Positions 1 to 9,118 of a stretch of 64,000 bases of DNA are shown in pieces; within the stretch, counting starts at the first letter, position 1; each line of letters begins with the position of its first letter. The notes below the pieces were generated by a model. The model ran no database searches. It was not told where the DNA came from and saw only the letters and a program-made list of their open reading frames with translations. A program made the translations under genes and the position numbers. Origin of the DNA: Arthrobacter yangruifuii (lineage in GTDB: Bacteria > Actinomycetota > Actinomycetes > Actinomycetales > Micrococcaceae); the NCBI RefSeq assembly GCF_009192775.1, contig NZ_VTFX01000003.1:209609-273608 (forward strand), given 5' to 3'.

Positions 1-117
1 CAGGGCGAGCAGGAAATCCCGCCGGACCTGCCGCAGCTCGCGGGGGATCCCGCCCAGCCCCGCAGCACCCGGATCCGTACCGTCCGGCGCCGTTGCCGGT
101 TTCGTATCCACTGACAT
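1..117 (-). CDS. Partial unknown protein (N-terminal 39 codons)
   Basis: This is the start of a minus-strand gene that runs off the left edge. The ATG at 117-115 is preceded by an AGGAG ribosome-binding site. The visible residues begin MSVDTKPATAPDG and continue into a charged helix-like stretch (RELRQVRRDF). No domain can be recognised from 39 residues. It is divergent from leuS. Confidence 0.6.
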   Translation of the reverse strand, partial: MSVDTKPATAPDGTDPGAAGLGGIPRELRQVRRDFLLAL

Positions 118-161
118 TTCTACGCTCCTGTTCCACGGCCGTGACGGGCCGTTCCCGAACC

Positions 162-182
162 ACCATGGCACCGCGCCATGGT
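162..182. repeat. Inverted repeat in the divergent leuS upstream region
   Basis: ACCATGGC and GCCATGGT form an 8-bp perfect inverted repeat around a 5-nt loop. Both flanking genes are transcribed away from it, so it is not an obvious terminator. It may be a regulator site for the left gene or a chance hairpin. Nothing else is visible between 118 and 287. Confidence 0.3.
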
Positions 183-287
183 CTTTAACGGGTAGACGCA
201 CGGAGCCCGCCAAAAGATACGCCACTGTGCGCAGTATGCTGACGCGGCTCACCCGGACACACTGCCTTCGGCGGGCATGCTCTGTTG

Positions 288-293
288 TAAAGT
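288..293 (+). promoter_or_regulatory. -10 box (TAAAGT) of the leuS transcript
   Basis: TAAAGT fits the actinobacterial TAnnnT -10 pattern. Exactly six bases separate it from the ATG of the leader peptide at 300, so the transcript is predicted to start on or next to that A and the leader peptide to be translated leaderless. No good -35 hexamer is visible. The leuA leader has the same arrangement. Confidence 0.5.
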
Positions 294-299
294 GGAGAA

Positions 300-326
300 A
301 TGATCGCAGTACTCCTCCTTAGCTAG
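300..326 (+). CDS. Leucine-rich leader peptide of leuS (MIAVLLLS)
   Basis: An eight-codon ORF reads M-I-A-V-L-L-L-S-stop, with three consecutive leucine codons CTC CTC CTT. It lies 140 nt upstream of leuS and is followed at once by a strong hairpin (327-347) and an intrinsic terminator (350-376). Leucine codon runs in short leader ORFs are the classic sensor of charged tRNA-Leu in ribosome-mediated attenuation. Stalling here when leucyl-tRNA is scarce would plausibly favour readthrough into the leucyl-tRNA synthetase gene. The peptide is inferred from sequence only, but it is supported by its resemblance to the leuA leader at 26111. Confidence 0.7.
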   Translation: MIAVLLLS

Positions 327-376
327 CCGCGCACCGTCCGTGCGCGGCCGCCCCTTGCTTGTCGAGGGGCTTTTGT
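327..376 (+). terminator. leuS leader hairpin plus intrinsic terminator (attenuator)
   Basis: CCGCGCAC (327-334) pairs perfectly with GTGCGCGG (340-347) around a 5-nt loop, directly after the leader-peptide stop codon. A second stem, GCCCCTTG (350-357) with CGAGGGGC (363-370), is followed by TTTTGTGT and has the form of a rho-independent terminator. It sits about 90 nt in front of the leuS start rather than after a gene, which is the layout of a transcription attenuator. I could not identify the competing antiterminator pairing with certainty. Confidence 0.7.
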
Positions 377-466
377 GTGTCTGGGGAGGACCCAAAATCT
401 TAGGGCCGGATTTACCGCCGGCCCGCAGCGCGGATCGATTTTCTTTGAGGACAGAGGCGAAGCATA

Positions 467-2965
467 GTGAGCACGCAGTCACAGACTGATCAGCAGGAAG
501 AGGCCGTCTACAGTTTCGCGGCCATCGAGCAGAAATGGCCCAAGGTCTGGGATGACCTCGGCGTTTTCACCCCTGCCGACGACGGCTCGCGCGAACGACG
601 CTACGTACTGGACATGTTCCCGTACCCCTCCGGCGACCTGCACATGGGCCACGCCGAAGCGTTCGCGATGGGCGACGTCGTCGCCCGTTACTGGCGCCAG
701 CTCGGGTATGACGTGCTGCACCCGATCGGCTGGGACTCGTTCGGCCTGCCTGCGGAGAACGCGGCCATCAAGAACAACGCGCACCCCAGCGACTGGACCT
801 ACCGCAACATCGAGACGCAGGCGGAGTCCTTCAAGCGCTACGCCATCAGCGTGGACTGGTCCCGCCGGATCCACACCTCTGACCCCGAATATTACCGCTG
901 GACCCAGTGGCTGTTCACCCGGTTCTACGAGCGGGGCCTGGCCTACCGGAAGAATTCCCCGGTCAACTGGTGCCCCAAGGACCAGACCGTGCTGGCCAAC
1001 GAGCAGGTAGTCAACGGCGCGTGTGAACGCTGCGGCACCCAGGTCACCAAGAAGTCGCTGAACCAGTGGTACTTCAAGATCACCGACTACGCCGACCGCC
1101 TGCTCGATGACATGGAGCAGCTCAAGGGCCACTGGCCCGAGCGCGTGCTGGCTATGCAGAAGAACTGGATCGGCCGCTCCGAGGGTGCCCACGTCCGGTT
1201 CGTCATCGAGGCTGCCGGCGGCAAGTCCGAAGAGCAGGTCACGGTCTTCACCACCCGTCCGGACACCCTGGCCGGTGCGACCTTCTTTGTGGTTGCCGCC
1301 GACGCGCCGCTGGCACTGAACCTGGTCACGGACGAGAACCGGGAGGCACTGCTGGCGTACCGCGAGCAGGTCAAGGCGCTCTCGGACATTGAACGCCAGT
1401 CCACCGAGCGCACCAAGACCGGTGTCTTTACCGGCCGTTACGCCGTGAACCCGCTGAACGGTGAAAAGCTGCCCGTCTGGGCCGCCGATTATGTGCTGGC
1501 CGATTACGGTACGGGTGCCATCATGGCCGTTCCGGCGCACGACCAGCGGGACCTGGACTTTGCCAAGACCTTCGACCTGCCCGTGAAGGCGGTCCTGGAC
1601 ACCGGTGAAGAGGATCCGGCCGTCAGCGGCGTGGCCACCACCGGCGAAGGCACTCTGATCAACTCCGGTGCCCTGGACGGACTGCCGAAGTCCGAAGCCA
1701 TCCCGGCCGCCGTCGCCATGCTGGAGGAACAGGGGACCGGCGAGAAGTTTGTGAACTTCCGGCTGCGTGACTGGCTGCTGTCCCGCCAGCGCTTCTGGGG
1801 TACGCCCATCCCGATCATCCACTGCGAAAACTGCGGCGAAGTCCCGGTCCCGGATGACCAGCTGCCCGTCACCCTGCCCACCGGCTTGAAGGGCGAGGCC
1901 CTGGCACCGAAGGGAACGTCGCCGCTGGCCTCCGCCGAGGAATGGGTCAACGTGGCCTGCCCCAAGTGCAGCGGCCCCGCCAAGCGCGACACCGACACCA
2001 TGGACACCTTCGTGGATTCGTCCTGGTACTTCATGCGCTTCGTGTCCCCGCACTTCACCGACGGTCCCTTTGATCCGGAGGCGGCAAAGAACTGGATGCC
2101 GGTGGGACAGTACGTGGGCGGCGTCGAACACGCCATCCTGCACCTGCTGTACGCGCGGTTCTTCACCAAGGTGGTCCATGACATGGGCCTGCTGGAAGCC
2201 AGCGAACCGTTCAGCTCCCTGCTGAACCAGGGACAGGTCCTCAACGGCGGCAAGGCCATGTCCAAGTCCCTGGGTAACGGCGTGGACCTGGGCCAGCAGC
2301 TGGACAAGTACGGCGTCGACGCCGTGCGCCTGACCATGGTCTTCGCCTCCCCGCCCGAGGACGACGTCGACTGGGCGGACGTCTCGCCGTCGGGCTCCGC
2401 GAAGTTCCTGGCCCGCGCCTGGCGCCTGGGACAGGACATCACCAGCGAACCCGGCGTGGACTACACGGCAGGGGATCGGAAGCTGCGCGCCCTCACGCAC
2501 CGGACCGTAGCCGAGGCCACCGAGCTGCTGGAGAACAACAAGTTCAACGTTGTTGTCGCCAAGCTGATGGAGCTGGTCAACGCGACCCGCAAGGCCATCG
2601 ACTCCGGCGCCGGCGGCGCCGACCCGGCCGTCCGCGAGGCTGCCGAAGCCGTGGCCGTGATCCTGAGCCTGTTCGCCCCGTACACGGCCGAGGACCTCTG
2701 GAACCTGCTGGGCCGCGACGCTTCCGTGGTGAACGCGGGCTGGCCCGCGGTCGACAAGACCCTGCTGGTCCAGGACACGGTCACCGCCGTGGTCCAGGTG
2801 CAGGGCAAGGTCCGCGACCGCCTGGAAGTTGCCGCAGACATCAGCGAAGAGGACCTGCGAGAGGCTGCGCTGGCATCCGAGGCCGTGCAGCGGTTCCTCG
2901 ACGGACGCGGTATCCGCACGGTCATCGTCCGGGCGCCGAAGCTCGTCAATATCGTTCCGGCCTAA
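467..2965 (+). CDS. leuS: Leucyl-tRNA synthetase
   Basis: A class I aminoacyl-tRNA synthetase of 832 residues that charges tRNA-Leu with leucine in the cytoplasm. The HIGH signature appears as [12 protein letters not shown] near residue 53 and the KMSKS loop as KAMSKSLGN near residue 597. The inserted CP1 editing domain ([13 protein letters not shown], then [15 protein letters not shown]) lies between them. Cysteine pairs (CPKD...CERCG and CENCG...CPKCSG) suggest zinc-binding modules. The GTG start follows GAGGACAGAGG. Expression is likely controlled by the leader peptide and terminator at 300-376. The next gene begins 12 bp after the stop. Confidence 0.97.
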   Translation: MSTQSQTDQQEEAVYSFAAIEQKWPKVWDDLGVFTPADDGSRERRYVLDMFPYPSGDLHMGHAEAFAMGDVVARYWRQLGYDVLHPIGWDSFGLPAENAAIKNNAHPSDWTYRNIETQAESFKRYAISVDWSRRIHTSDPEYYRWTQWLFTRFYERGLAYRKNSPVNWCPKDQTVLANEQVVNGACERCGTQVTKKSLNQWYFKITDYADRLLDDMEQLKGHWPERVLAMQKNWIGRSEGAHVRFVIEAAGGKSEEQVTVFTTRPDTLAGATFFVVAADAPLALNLVTDENREALLAYREQVKALSDIERQSTERTKTGVFTGRYAVNPLNGEKLPVWAADYVLADYGTGAIMAVPAHDQRDLDFAKTFDLPVKAVLDTGEEDPAVSGVATTGEGTLINSGALDGLPKSEAIPAAVAMLEEQGTGEKFVNFRLRDWLLSRQRFWGTPIPIIHCENCGEVPVPDDQLPVTLPTGLKGEALAPKGTSPLASAEEWVNVACPKCSGPAKRDTDTMDTFVDSSWYFMRFVSPHFTDGPFDPEAAKNWMPVGQYVGGVEHAILHLLYARFFTKVVHDMGLLEASEPFSSLLNQGQVLNGGKAMSKSLGNGVDLGQQLDKYGVDAVRLTMVFASPPEDDVDWADVSPSGSAKFLARAWRLGQDITSEPGVDYTAGDRKLRALTHRTVAEATELLENNKFNVVVAKLMELVNATRKAIDSGAGGADPAVREAAEAVAVILSLFAPYTAEDLWNLLGRDASVVNAGWPAVDKTLLVQDTVTAVVQVQGKVRDRLEVAADISEEDLREAALASEAVQRFLDGRGIRTVIVRAPKLVNIVPA

Positions 2966-2977
2966 GGCTCCGGACCC

Positions 2978-4114
2978 GTGGACTGGCTGGAGCGGCTCGC
3001 CGCGCGGGCCCGGGGGCGGCAGCGGGAAACCGCTGCCGCCCCCGGGCCGCTTGTGGGCGTGGTGACCGATTCCGCCTCCGCCCTGCCCGCCGGCTGGGCG
3101 GAGGCAGCCCACGCCACCGGGTTTGTCCGGGTGGTCCCTATGCCGGTAATGATCGGCGACCAGATCTACGGGGAAGGCTCCGACGAGCTGATTCCTGCCC
3201 TGGCCCTGGCGATGGCCCAGGGGCACGAAGTCCGCACCTCCCGGCCGGCGCCCGGACAGTTCGAATCCGCCTACCGTGAGCTGGCCGCGGCAGGGTGCAC
3301 CGCCGTGGTCTCGATCCACCTCTCCGGACAGCTGTCCGGCACCGTGGATTCTGCGCGGCTGGCCGCACGGTCCGCCGACATTCCTGTGGAGGTCATCGAC
3401 AGCGCGACGGCGGCCATGGGTCTCGGATTTGCAGTGGAGGCCGCAGCGGAAAGAGCCCGGGCCGGTTCCTCCGCAGCCGAGGTGGCTTCCTGTGCCCGGG
3501 CGGCAGCCGCAGGATCCAACATTCTCTTCTATGTTCCAAGCCTGGACCAGCTGCGCCGGGGCGGGCGGATCGGCGCAGCCGCCGGCTGGCTGGGAACCCT
3601 GCTCGCCGTCAAGCCGATCCTGGTGGTCCGCGACGGCAAGGTGCTCCCGCTGGAACGCATCCGGACCGCACCCAAAGCGCTGGCACGGCTCGCCGAACTG
3701 GTCCAGCAGGATATTGCCGCGCGTCCCGGGAAGGTCCGCGCCGCCGTGCACCATTTCGGTAATGCCGCCGAAGCAGAACGGCTGGCCGGTGTCATCGGCG
3801 CGGCAGCGCCCGAGGTGGAGATCCTCATCTGCCCGCTGCCTGCGGTCCTGGCCGCACATGCAGGGCTGGGGGTGCTGGCCGTGGCAGTTGCCGAAGAAGA
3901 GGGCGGCGGGCCCGCTGTTCCCGGCACCGAAGCAGTGTTGGAGGACGGATCCGGATTACTGCCCGGCGCCGCCGCTGCCGCGGAAAGCGACACAGCCCCC
4001 GAAGCGGATAAGGCGGCGGATAAAGTGCCCGGAGGAGATGCCTTTCCGCGGGGCGCGGCCGCAGGCCCTGTGGCGAAAGCAGCCCGCCCCGGCAAGGGAA
4101 GGACGAAGGGCTGA
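2978..4114 (+). CDS. DegV family (fatty-acid-binding) protein
   Basis: The 378-residue product has the DegV fold. It opens with VGVVTDSAS near residue 26 and then shows TSRPAPGQF and SIHLSGQLSGT, motifs that line the fatty-acid pocket. In Firmicutes DegV/FakB proteins hand exogenous fatty acids to a FakA kinase; no kinase gene is nearby, so the role here is unknown. About 80 residues at the C-terminus are Ala/Gly/Pro-rich and probably disordered. The GTG start lies 12 bp after leuS, so the two are likely co-transcribed. Confidence 0.85.
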   Translation: MDWLERLAARARGRQRETAAAPGPLVGVVTDSASALPAGWAEAAHATGFVRVVPMPVMIGDQIYGEGSDELIPALALAMAQGHEVRTSRPAPGQFESAYRELAAAGCTAVVSIHLSGQLSGTVDSARLAARSADIPVEVIDSATAAMGLGFAVEAAAERARAGSSAAEVASCARAAAAGSNILFYVPSLDQLRRGGRIGAAAGWLGTLLAVKPILVVRDGKVLPLERIRTAPKALARLAELVQQDIAARPGKVRAAVHHFGNAAEAERLAGVIGAAAPEVEILICPLPAVLAAHAGLGVLAVAVAEEEGGGPAVPGTEAVLEDGSGLLPGAAAAAESDTAPEADKAADKVPGGDAFPRGAAAGPVAKAARPGKGRTKG

Positions 4115-4186
4115 CATTCCCCGGTATAGCCGCAGGGAATGCATTTTCCCTGCCGCTAATGAGCCGGCTGCCTAACAATCCGGTGT

Positions 4187-4192
4187 TATAGT
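4187..4192 (+). promoter_or_regulatory. -10 box (TATAGT) upstream of the TerD gene
   Basis: TATAGT lies 38 nt before the ATG at 4230, leaving a short leader that contains the GAAAGGGA ribosome-binding site. No convincing -35 hexamer is seen. The call rests on hexamer match and position only. Confidence 0.35.
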
Positions 4193-4229
4193 TGCCGAAA
4201 TTCTCCTCGCAGTGAAAGGGACTATACCC

Positions 4230-4880
4230 ATGGCTCCGTTTGGATTCGGCAAGAACAATGAAGCAGCCGCGGAGGCTCCGGCACTGGACCTCGGCAAGAA
4301 AGCCGGCACCATTTCCCTGGAAAAGGGAAACCGGGTCACCATTGCGAAAACGCCGATTATTACCGCCCGTTGTGAATGGTCATCCAATACTGACTACGAC
4401 CTTTACGCGCTGGTCATTCTCCGGGACGGAACGGAGCTGGTCTGCTCGACCTTCGGTTCCGAGGCCCAGCCGGTTCCCACGCCGGAACTGCTCGACGGCG
4501 CCGTCCGGCATCTCGGTGATGTGGGCCGCGGGCAGAACGGAAAGGCGCAGGAAACCATCGAGATCCGTCTGACGGACCAGATTGAAGCAGTTGTCCCCAT
4601 CGCGTATTCGGCCCAGTCCAACGGCATGGGTTCTTTCCGCAAATACGGGGTGTCCCTGGGGATTGATAACGGTTCCGGGACCAGCGTCACCATTGATTCC
4701 GCAAATGCGTCAAAGCGAATGAGCGTCTTCACAGTTGCCATCGGGGTTATCCGCAATACCGCTGACGGAGTTGTTGTGGAGTCGCTGGAAACCTATTCGA
4801 AGTCCTTGAGCGAATTCCGTCCCGCCTGGCAGAACGGCCAGGTTGTTATGGACGCAGGGTCGAAAAACATCTTCAAGTAA
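4230..4880 (+). CDS. TerD family stress protein
   Basis: The 216-residue protein resembles the TerD/TerZ family of cytoplasmic calcium-binding proteins linked to tellurite resistance and general stress. Family-like elements are ISLEKGNRVTI at the start of the domain, the YDLYALVILRDG strand near residue 55, and the IDNGSGTSV segment. The ATG at 4230 was chosen over an in-frame upstream start because GAAAGGGA stands about ten bases before it. It stands alone between degV and comEA, without the usual cluster of ter paralogues, so tellurite resistance should not be assumed. Confidence 0.8.
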   Translation: MAPFGFGKNNEAAAEAPALDLGKKAGTISLEKGNRVTIAKTPIITARCEWSSNTDYDLYALVILRDGTELVCSTFGSEAQPVPTPELLDGAVRHLGDVGRGQNGKAQETIEIRLTDQIEAVVPIAYSAQSNGMGSFRKYGVSLGIDNGSGTSVTIDSANASKRMSVFTVAIGVIRNTADGVVVESLETYSKSLSEFRPAWQNGQVVMDAGSKNIFK

Positions 4881-5010
4881 GCAGGTCTGCGGCTTTCATC
4901 GCCGGGATCTTGTCCTCAACAATGCTGCATTGGGCTGCGGCGCCCCGGCCCTGTCCACCGGGCCGGGGCACGGGCGGCCGCTTGGAAACAGCGGTAACTA
5001 GTTTTGCCGG

Positions 5011-5868
5011 ATGGCACAGCATCGATGGAACACCGCCGGCACCCGTGACACTGTGGGCCCCGAGCGACCGGAGTCCACTGAGCCCCCGGAGTCCACGGAG
5101 CCTCCCGGGTTCCCGGAGGCTCCCGGACTCCGACGCCGGTGGGCTTTTTCGCTGCCCGCGGCAGTGCTTGCGGTTTGCCTGCTGCTGGGATGCGCGGCAG
5201 CAGTAGTGCTGCTTCGGGACAAGGGTCCCGTTCCGGTGGCCAAGATCGAGTTGTCCCCGCCTGCCACCGGCCAACCGACGGTCCCTGACGGCGCCGGCAG
5301 CCCGGGCGCTGCTCCGGTTCCTGCCTCCCCGGTTCCCCTGCCGTCGCCTTCCCGGCAGGGAGAGGCGGCAGGTGGCCCGGTCATTGTGGTGGTGCATATA
5401 GCCGGCGCAGTGCAGCGCCCGGGCATTGTGCGGCTGCCGCCGGGCAGCCGGATCATCGATGCGGTTGATGCCGCCGGTGGAACGGCGGCGGATGCGGACC
5501 TCGCCGCCGTCAATCTGGCCGCCCCGCTGGAGGACGGCGCCATGGTGCTCGTTCCGCGCATCGGTGAAGTTGCGCAGCCGCCCGGCAGCACTACGGGAGG
5601 CACTGCCGGCGGAGGAACAGCGGGCGGTACCGGCACTGCGGACGGTTCCGGGACGCAGGCCGACGGCGGCCCACCGGTCAGCGTCAACCTGAACACCGCC
5701 GACTCCACCGCGCTTCAGACACTGCCAAGGGTCGGCCCTGTCCTGGCCGAACGGATCATTGCGTGGCGCACCGAGCACGGAAGCTTCAGCAGCCCGGAGG
5801 ATCTGGATGCAGTTCCCGGGATCGGTGAAGCCATGATGGCGGCGCTGCTGCCTCTGGTCACGGTCTAA
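5011..5868 (+). CDS. comEA: ComEA: DNA-binding competence protein
   Basis: ComEA binds incoming double-stranded DNA outside the membrane and passes it to the ComEC channel. The 285-residue product has a cytoplasmic Pro/Glu-rich N-terminus encoded by a short direct repeat, one membrane segment near residues 45-68, and a Pro-rich linker. A SLBB domain follows (IVVVHIAGAVQRPGIVRLP, near residue 125), then a Gly/Thr linker and a C-terminal helix-hairpin-helix pair (VNLNTADSTALQTLPRVGP). No clear ribosome-binding site precedes the ATG, so the exact start is uncertain. comEC follows after 10 bp. Confidence 0.9.
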   Translation: MAQHRWNTAGTRDTVGPERPESTEPPESTEPPGFPEAPGLRRRWAFSLPAAVLAVCLLLGCAAAVVLLRDKGPVPVAKIELSPPATGQPTVPDGAGSPGAAPVPASPVPLPSPSRQGEAAGGPVIVVVHIAGAVQRPGIVRLPPGSRIIDAVDAAGGTAADADLAAVNLAAPLEDGAMVLVPRIGEVAQPPGSTTGGTAGGGTAGGTGTADGSGTQADGGPPVSVNLNTADSTALQTLPRVGPVLAERIIAWRTEHGSFSSPEDLDAVPGIGEAMMAALLPLVTV

Positions 5869-5878
5869 CGGGCCGCGG

Positions 5879-8662
5879 ATGTCCGGCGGGCCCGAGAGCA
5901 GATGGTCACGGTACGTCGACTCGGCGTTGAACCTGAATACACACCCGGGTGTTCGGGAGGGAGCCGGGCAGCCGGAAGCGGGACGCGGTGCAGGCGGAAA
6001 GCAGAGGGCAGCCGAAAAGCAGAGGGCACCAGGGTGGGGCATCCGGCTGCGGGAAGCCCGGGCCACCCGTGGAACCGCCGCGGCAGATGCGCCGCAGCCG
6101 CTCCGGGAACTCCGGCTGTTGCCCGCAGCAGCAACCGTCTGGGCTGCCGCTTACGTCGTGGTCCGGCTTCCTCCGCCGGCGGGGTGGGCACTGGCCGGTG
6201 CCGCAGCTGTTCTGGCCGTTCTCCTACTGACCGCCTCACGGGTGCAGACCAGGGCGGCGGCGGACACTGACGCCCCACCGGAATCGGTCCGGAGACCGAT
6301 GCCCGCGGGTCGGGGAAGACGCTTCCTGCCGCAGGGGGCTGCTGCGATCCTTCGGGGTGCCGCCGTCCCCATGGCAGCGGCGGCATTGGTCTGCGCCGGT
6401 GCAGCGGCCAGCCTCGGCGCCCGTACCGCCGGCCCGATCTCCGGACTCATCGACGACGGGGCGGCTGTCACGGCGGAGCTGCGTGCCACGTCAGACGCCC
6501 GGCCGGGAATGCCGGACCGGTTCACCGGCCGTCCCCGGTATCTCGTTGATGCCGTGGCGGAATCCGGAACCGCCGCGGGCCGGCGTTTCGGGACGTCGGC
6601 AACCCTTCTGGTGATCGGCGGAGAGGACTATGCACCCATCAGGCTGGGGGACCGGTTTACCAGTGCCGGATCCCTGCAGCCCCTGCCCGCCGGGGACCGG
6701 AACCTGGCCATGCTGCGGGCGGGCGCCCCTCCTGGCATCACGCCTGCCGGTGGGTGGTACGGAGTAACCGCGGCGCTCCGGGAAACCTTTGTCCGGACGG
6801 CCGAAGACCGCGGCGCGGCGGTTGACGGCCTTCTGCCCGGCATGGTGCTGGGCGACCGGGGAGGACTGGACCCCGGACTGGGCCAGGCGATGAAAGATAC
6901 CGGCCTGACCCACCTGACGGCAGTATCGGGCGCCAACTGCAGCTACCTGCTGGCCTTCGTCTTCCTCGCAGCCCGCGCCCTGCGGCTGCCGCGGGCCCCT
7001 GCGGTATTGCTGGCCCTGGCCGGGCTGGCCGCGTTTGTGCTCCTTGTCCGGCCGGACCCCAGCGTGCTGCGCGCAGCTGTCATGGGCGGGCTGGGAACCC
7101 TCGCAGTGCTCTCCGGGCGGGGACGCCTTTCCGCCGCACTGCTCTTCCTGTCGATCACGGTCCTGTTGTGCGTGGATCCCTGGCTGTGTGGAAGTTACGC
7201 ATTCATCCTGTCGGTCTGCGCAACTCTTGGCCTGGTCGTGGTGGGACCGCACCTGGTCCGGGTCCTGTCCATGCGCCTGCCCCGCTGGTTCTCAGCGGCT
7301 TTGGCCATTCCGGTGGCTGCACAGCTGTTCTGCGGCCCGGTGCTGGTGCTCCTGCAGCCGCAGCTGCCGGTGTATTCGGTCCCGGCGAATCTCGTGGCAG
7401 CCCCTGTAGTACCGGCCGTGACCGTGGCCGGCATGCTGGCCGTAGCCCTGATCGGCGTTGCTCCCGTGCTGGCTGTGCCGCCGCTTCTGTTTGCGGCCGC
7501 GGGTGCCTGGTGGGTGGCGGGAACGGCCCGGTTCTTCGGAGCCCTTCCGGGCGCCCTGGCTGGGTGGCCTGAGGGCACGCCGGGAGTAGTGCTGATGGCT
7601 GCGGGGGCGGCGGCAGCGGTGGCCGGCATCTTGTACATCTCGCTGCGCGGCACCGGCGGCATGTCCGGTACCGGTGGCCGGCGGAGGCAGGTGAACCAGC
7701 AGTATCCGGAGTCCCCGCGGTCCCCGCGGAACCCGCCGTTTCCTCCGCAGGCCGGGTTTCGGGGTTCCCGCCGCACCCGTACGGCGTCCGTTGGAGCCGC
7801 TTTGCTGGCCTTTCCGGTGGCTGCCGTCCTCACTGCGCGTGCCATGCAGGAAGAGCCCGGGCAGGTTCAGGAGTGGGAAGTGGCAGCCTGCGACGTCGGG
7901 CAGGGCGACGGGTTCGCCGTCCGTGCCGGTCCCGACAGCGCCGTGGTGATCGATGCCGGCGGGGAACCCGGTCCCATGGACGCCTGCCTGGACAGCCTTG
8001 GCGTGCGCACCGTGGAACTCCTCGTGTTCACGCACGCCCACCTGGACCATTACGGCGGAGCCGCGGGAGTTCTTTCGGGCCGCACCGTGCTGCAGATCGG
8101 CTACTCGACCGCCGGGCCTGGGCTGCCGGATGAGCTGACCGGAATACTGGATGGTTCCGCTGCGCCCCGTACACCGCTGACGGACGGGATGGCTGGAACG
8201 GCCGGCAGTGTGCAGTGGGAAGTCCTATGGCCACCGGCTGCGGAGCCTTCCCTTGCCGCAGCGGGAGACGAGGAGGAGAACAACGCCAGCGCCGTCCTGT
8301 TGCTGACCCTTGCCGCGCAGGGGCCGGGGGAAGAGCCGTTGAGGATACTGTTTACCGGCGACGCCGAGGAAGATGCTTCCACGGCCGTCCTCGCATCCCA
8401 TCCGGAGCTGCGGGCAGGGGTGGATGTACTGAAGGTTCCCCACCACGGGGCACGTAACGGCGGCGACAGTTGGATCCGGACCCTGCGGCCTTCCCTGGCC
8501 CTGATCTCGGTCGGCGCCGACAATGACTACGGCCATCCGGCGCCGCAGATCCTGAGCAGCCTTGAGGCTGCGGGATCGGCTGTTGCCCGGACGGACCTGT
8601 ACGGAACGGTGCTGCTAATCCACCAAGGCAACACCCTTGCCGTCCGGAGCCTGCCGCCCTGA
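5879..8662 (+). CDS. comEC: ComEC/Rec2 DNA-uptake channel
   Basis: A 927-residue polytopic membrane protein predicted to carry single-stranded DNA across the cytoplasmic membrane. After a long low-complexity N-terminus (about 80 residues, start uncertain) come hydrophobic segments. The competence domain follows with the signature LTHLTAVSGANCSYLL near residue 345 and further membrane helices. The C-terminal third is a metallo-beta-lactamase-like domain (CDVGQGDGF, VIDAGGEPG, THAHLDHYGG near residue 716, KVPHHGA), thought to act as a nuclease. It forms an operon with comEA. In actinobacteria comE genes are widespread without proven natural competence. Confidence 0.92.
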   Translation: MSGGPESRWSRYVDSALNLNTHPGVREGAGQPEAGRGAGGKQRAAEKQRAPGWGIRLREARATRGTAAADAPQPLRELRLLPAAATVWAAAYVVVRLPPPAGWALAGAAAVLAVLLLTASRVQTRAAADTDAPPESVRRPMPAGRGRRFLPQGAAAILRGAAVPMAAAALVCAGAAASLGARTAGPISGLIDDGAAVTAELRATSDARPGMPDRFTGRPRYLVDAVAESGTAAGRRFGTSATLLVIGGEDYAPIRLGDRFTSAGSLQPLPAGDRNLAMLRAGAPPGITPAGGWYGVTAALRETFVRTAEDRGAAVDGLLPGMVLGDRGGLDPGLGQAMKDTGLTHLTAVSGANCSYLLAFVFLAARALRLPRAPAVLLALAGLAAFVLLVRPDPSVLRAAVMGGLGTLAVLSGRGRLSAALLFLSITVLLCVDPWLCGSYAFILSVCATLGLVVVGPHLVRVLSMRLPRWFSAALAIPVAAQLFCGPVLVLLQPQLPVYSVPANLVAAPVVPAVTVAGMLAVALIGVAPVLAVPPLLFAAAGAWWVAGTARFFGALPGALAGWPEGTPGVVLMAAGAAAAVAGILYISLRGTGGMSGTGGRRRQVNQQYPESPRSPRNPPFPPQAGFRGSRRTRTASVGAALLAFPVAAVLTARAMQEEPGQVQEWEVAACDVGQGDGFAVRAGPDSAVVIDAGGEPGPMDACLDSLGVRTVELLVFTHAHLDHYGGAAGVLSGRTVLQIGYSTAGPGLPDELTGILDGSAAPRTPLTDGMAGTAGSVQWEVLWPPAAEPSLAAAGDEEENNASAVLLLTLAAQGPGEEPLRILFTGDAEEDASTAVLASHPELRAGVDVLKVPHHGARNGGDSWIRTLRPSLALISVGADNDYGHPAPQILSSLEAAGSAVARTDLYGTVLLIHQGNTLAVRSLPP

Positions 8663-8668
8663 CGGGGT

Positions 8669-9065
8669 GTGCAGTCCGGGCCGGGACCGTCCATCCACGT
8701 CACCGGGTCGACATCCCTGACCTTGGTGACTTGGCACGGCGCGACCACTGTGACTTTGACTGAGGGGACAGAGCCTGAGCCCCTCGTCAGGGAGTTCGAA
8801 GAGAAGTACCGGGACACTCGATTCACCATCGATCTACCTCATCGCACCGGGATTCGATCCTCACACGATCCGTATTGCTTCCAGTTCCGACTGCTTCATC
8901 TGGGTGGACGACGGCAAGTATAAGCGTGGGAATTTCTCAGCGGCCCTTCCGGGAGCGAGCCGGTTGGAGGTCAACACGTCCAGCGGGAAAATTGGCCGGA
9001 CCGGGCGGGCGTGGCAATCTTGGAGGGGACCTGTCAGCGGTAGGGACGGGTTCCATTCCGCATAA
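8669..9065 (+). pseudogene. Possible decayed gene remnant between comEC and holA
   Basis: This 450-bp gap is visibly less GC-rich than its neighbours. One frame from 8669 to 8923 reads VTWHGATTVTLTEG...LVREFEEKYRDTRFTI. A second frame, open from 8760 to the stop at 9063-9065 but without a usual start codon, reads YLIAPGFDPHTIRIASSSDC then FIWVDDGKYKRGNFSAALPG. Both look protein-like and could be joined by one frameshift near 8830. I do not recognise a family, and a chance reading is possible. Confidence 0.3.
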
Positions 9066-9118
9066 CCCGTCAGGCCCGACCGCACCGGGCCGCCCGCACC
9101 ACTCCAGGAGAACCAGCT

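Noticed and set aside
300..466. T-box riboswitch before leuS
   Set aside because: I see no T-box sequence or specifier-loop architecture, whereas the leader peptide with LLL and terminator is explicit.
479..3859. Very long open frame (about 1126 codons) on the minus strand opposite leuS and degV
   Set aside because: It is antisense to two clear genes, has His/Gln/Arg-rich low-complexity composition and no domain. It is a by-product of GC-rich codon usage.
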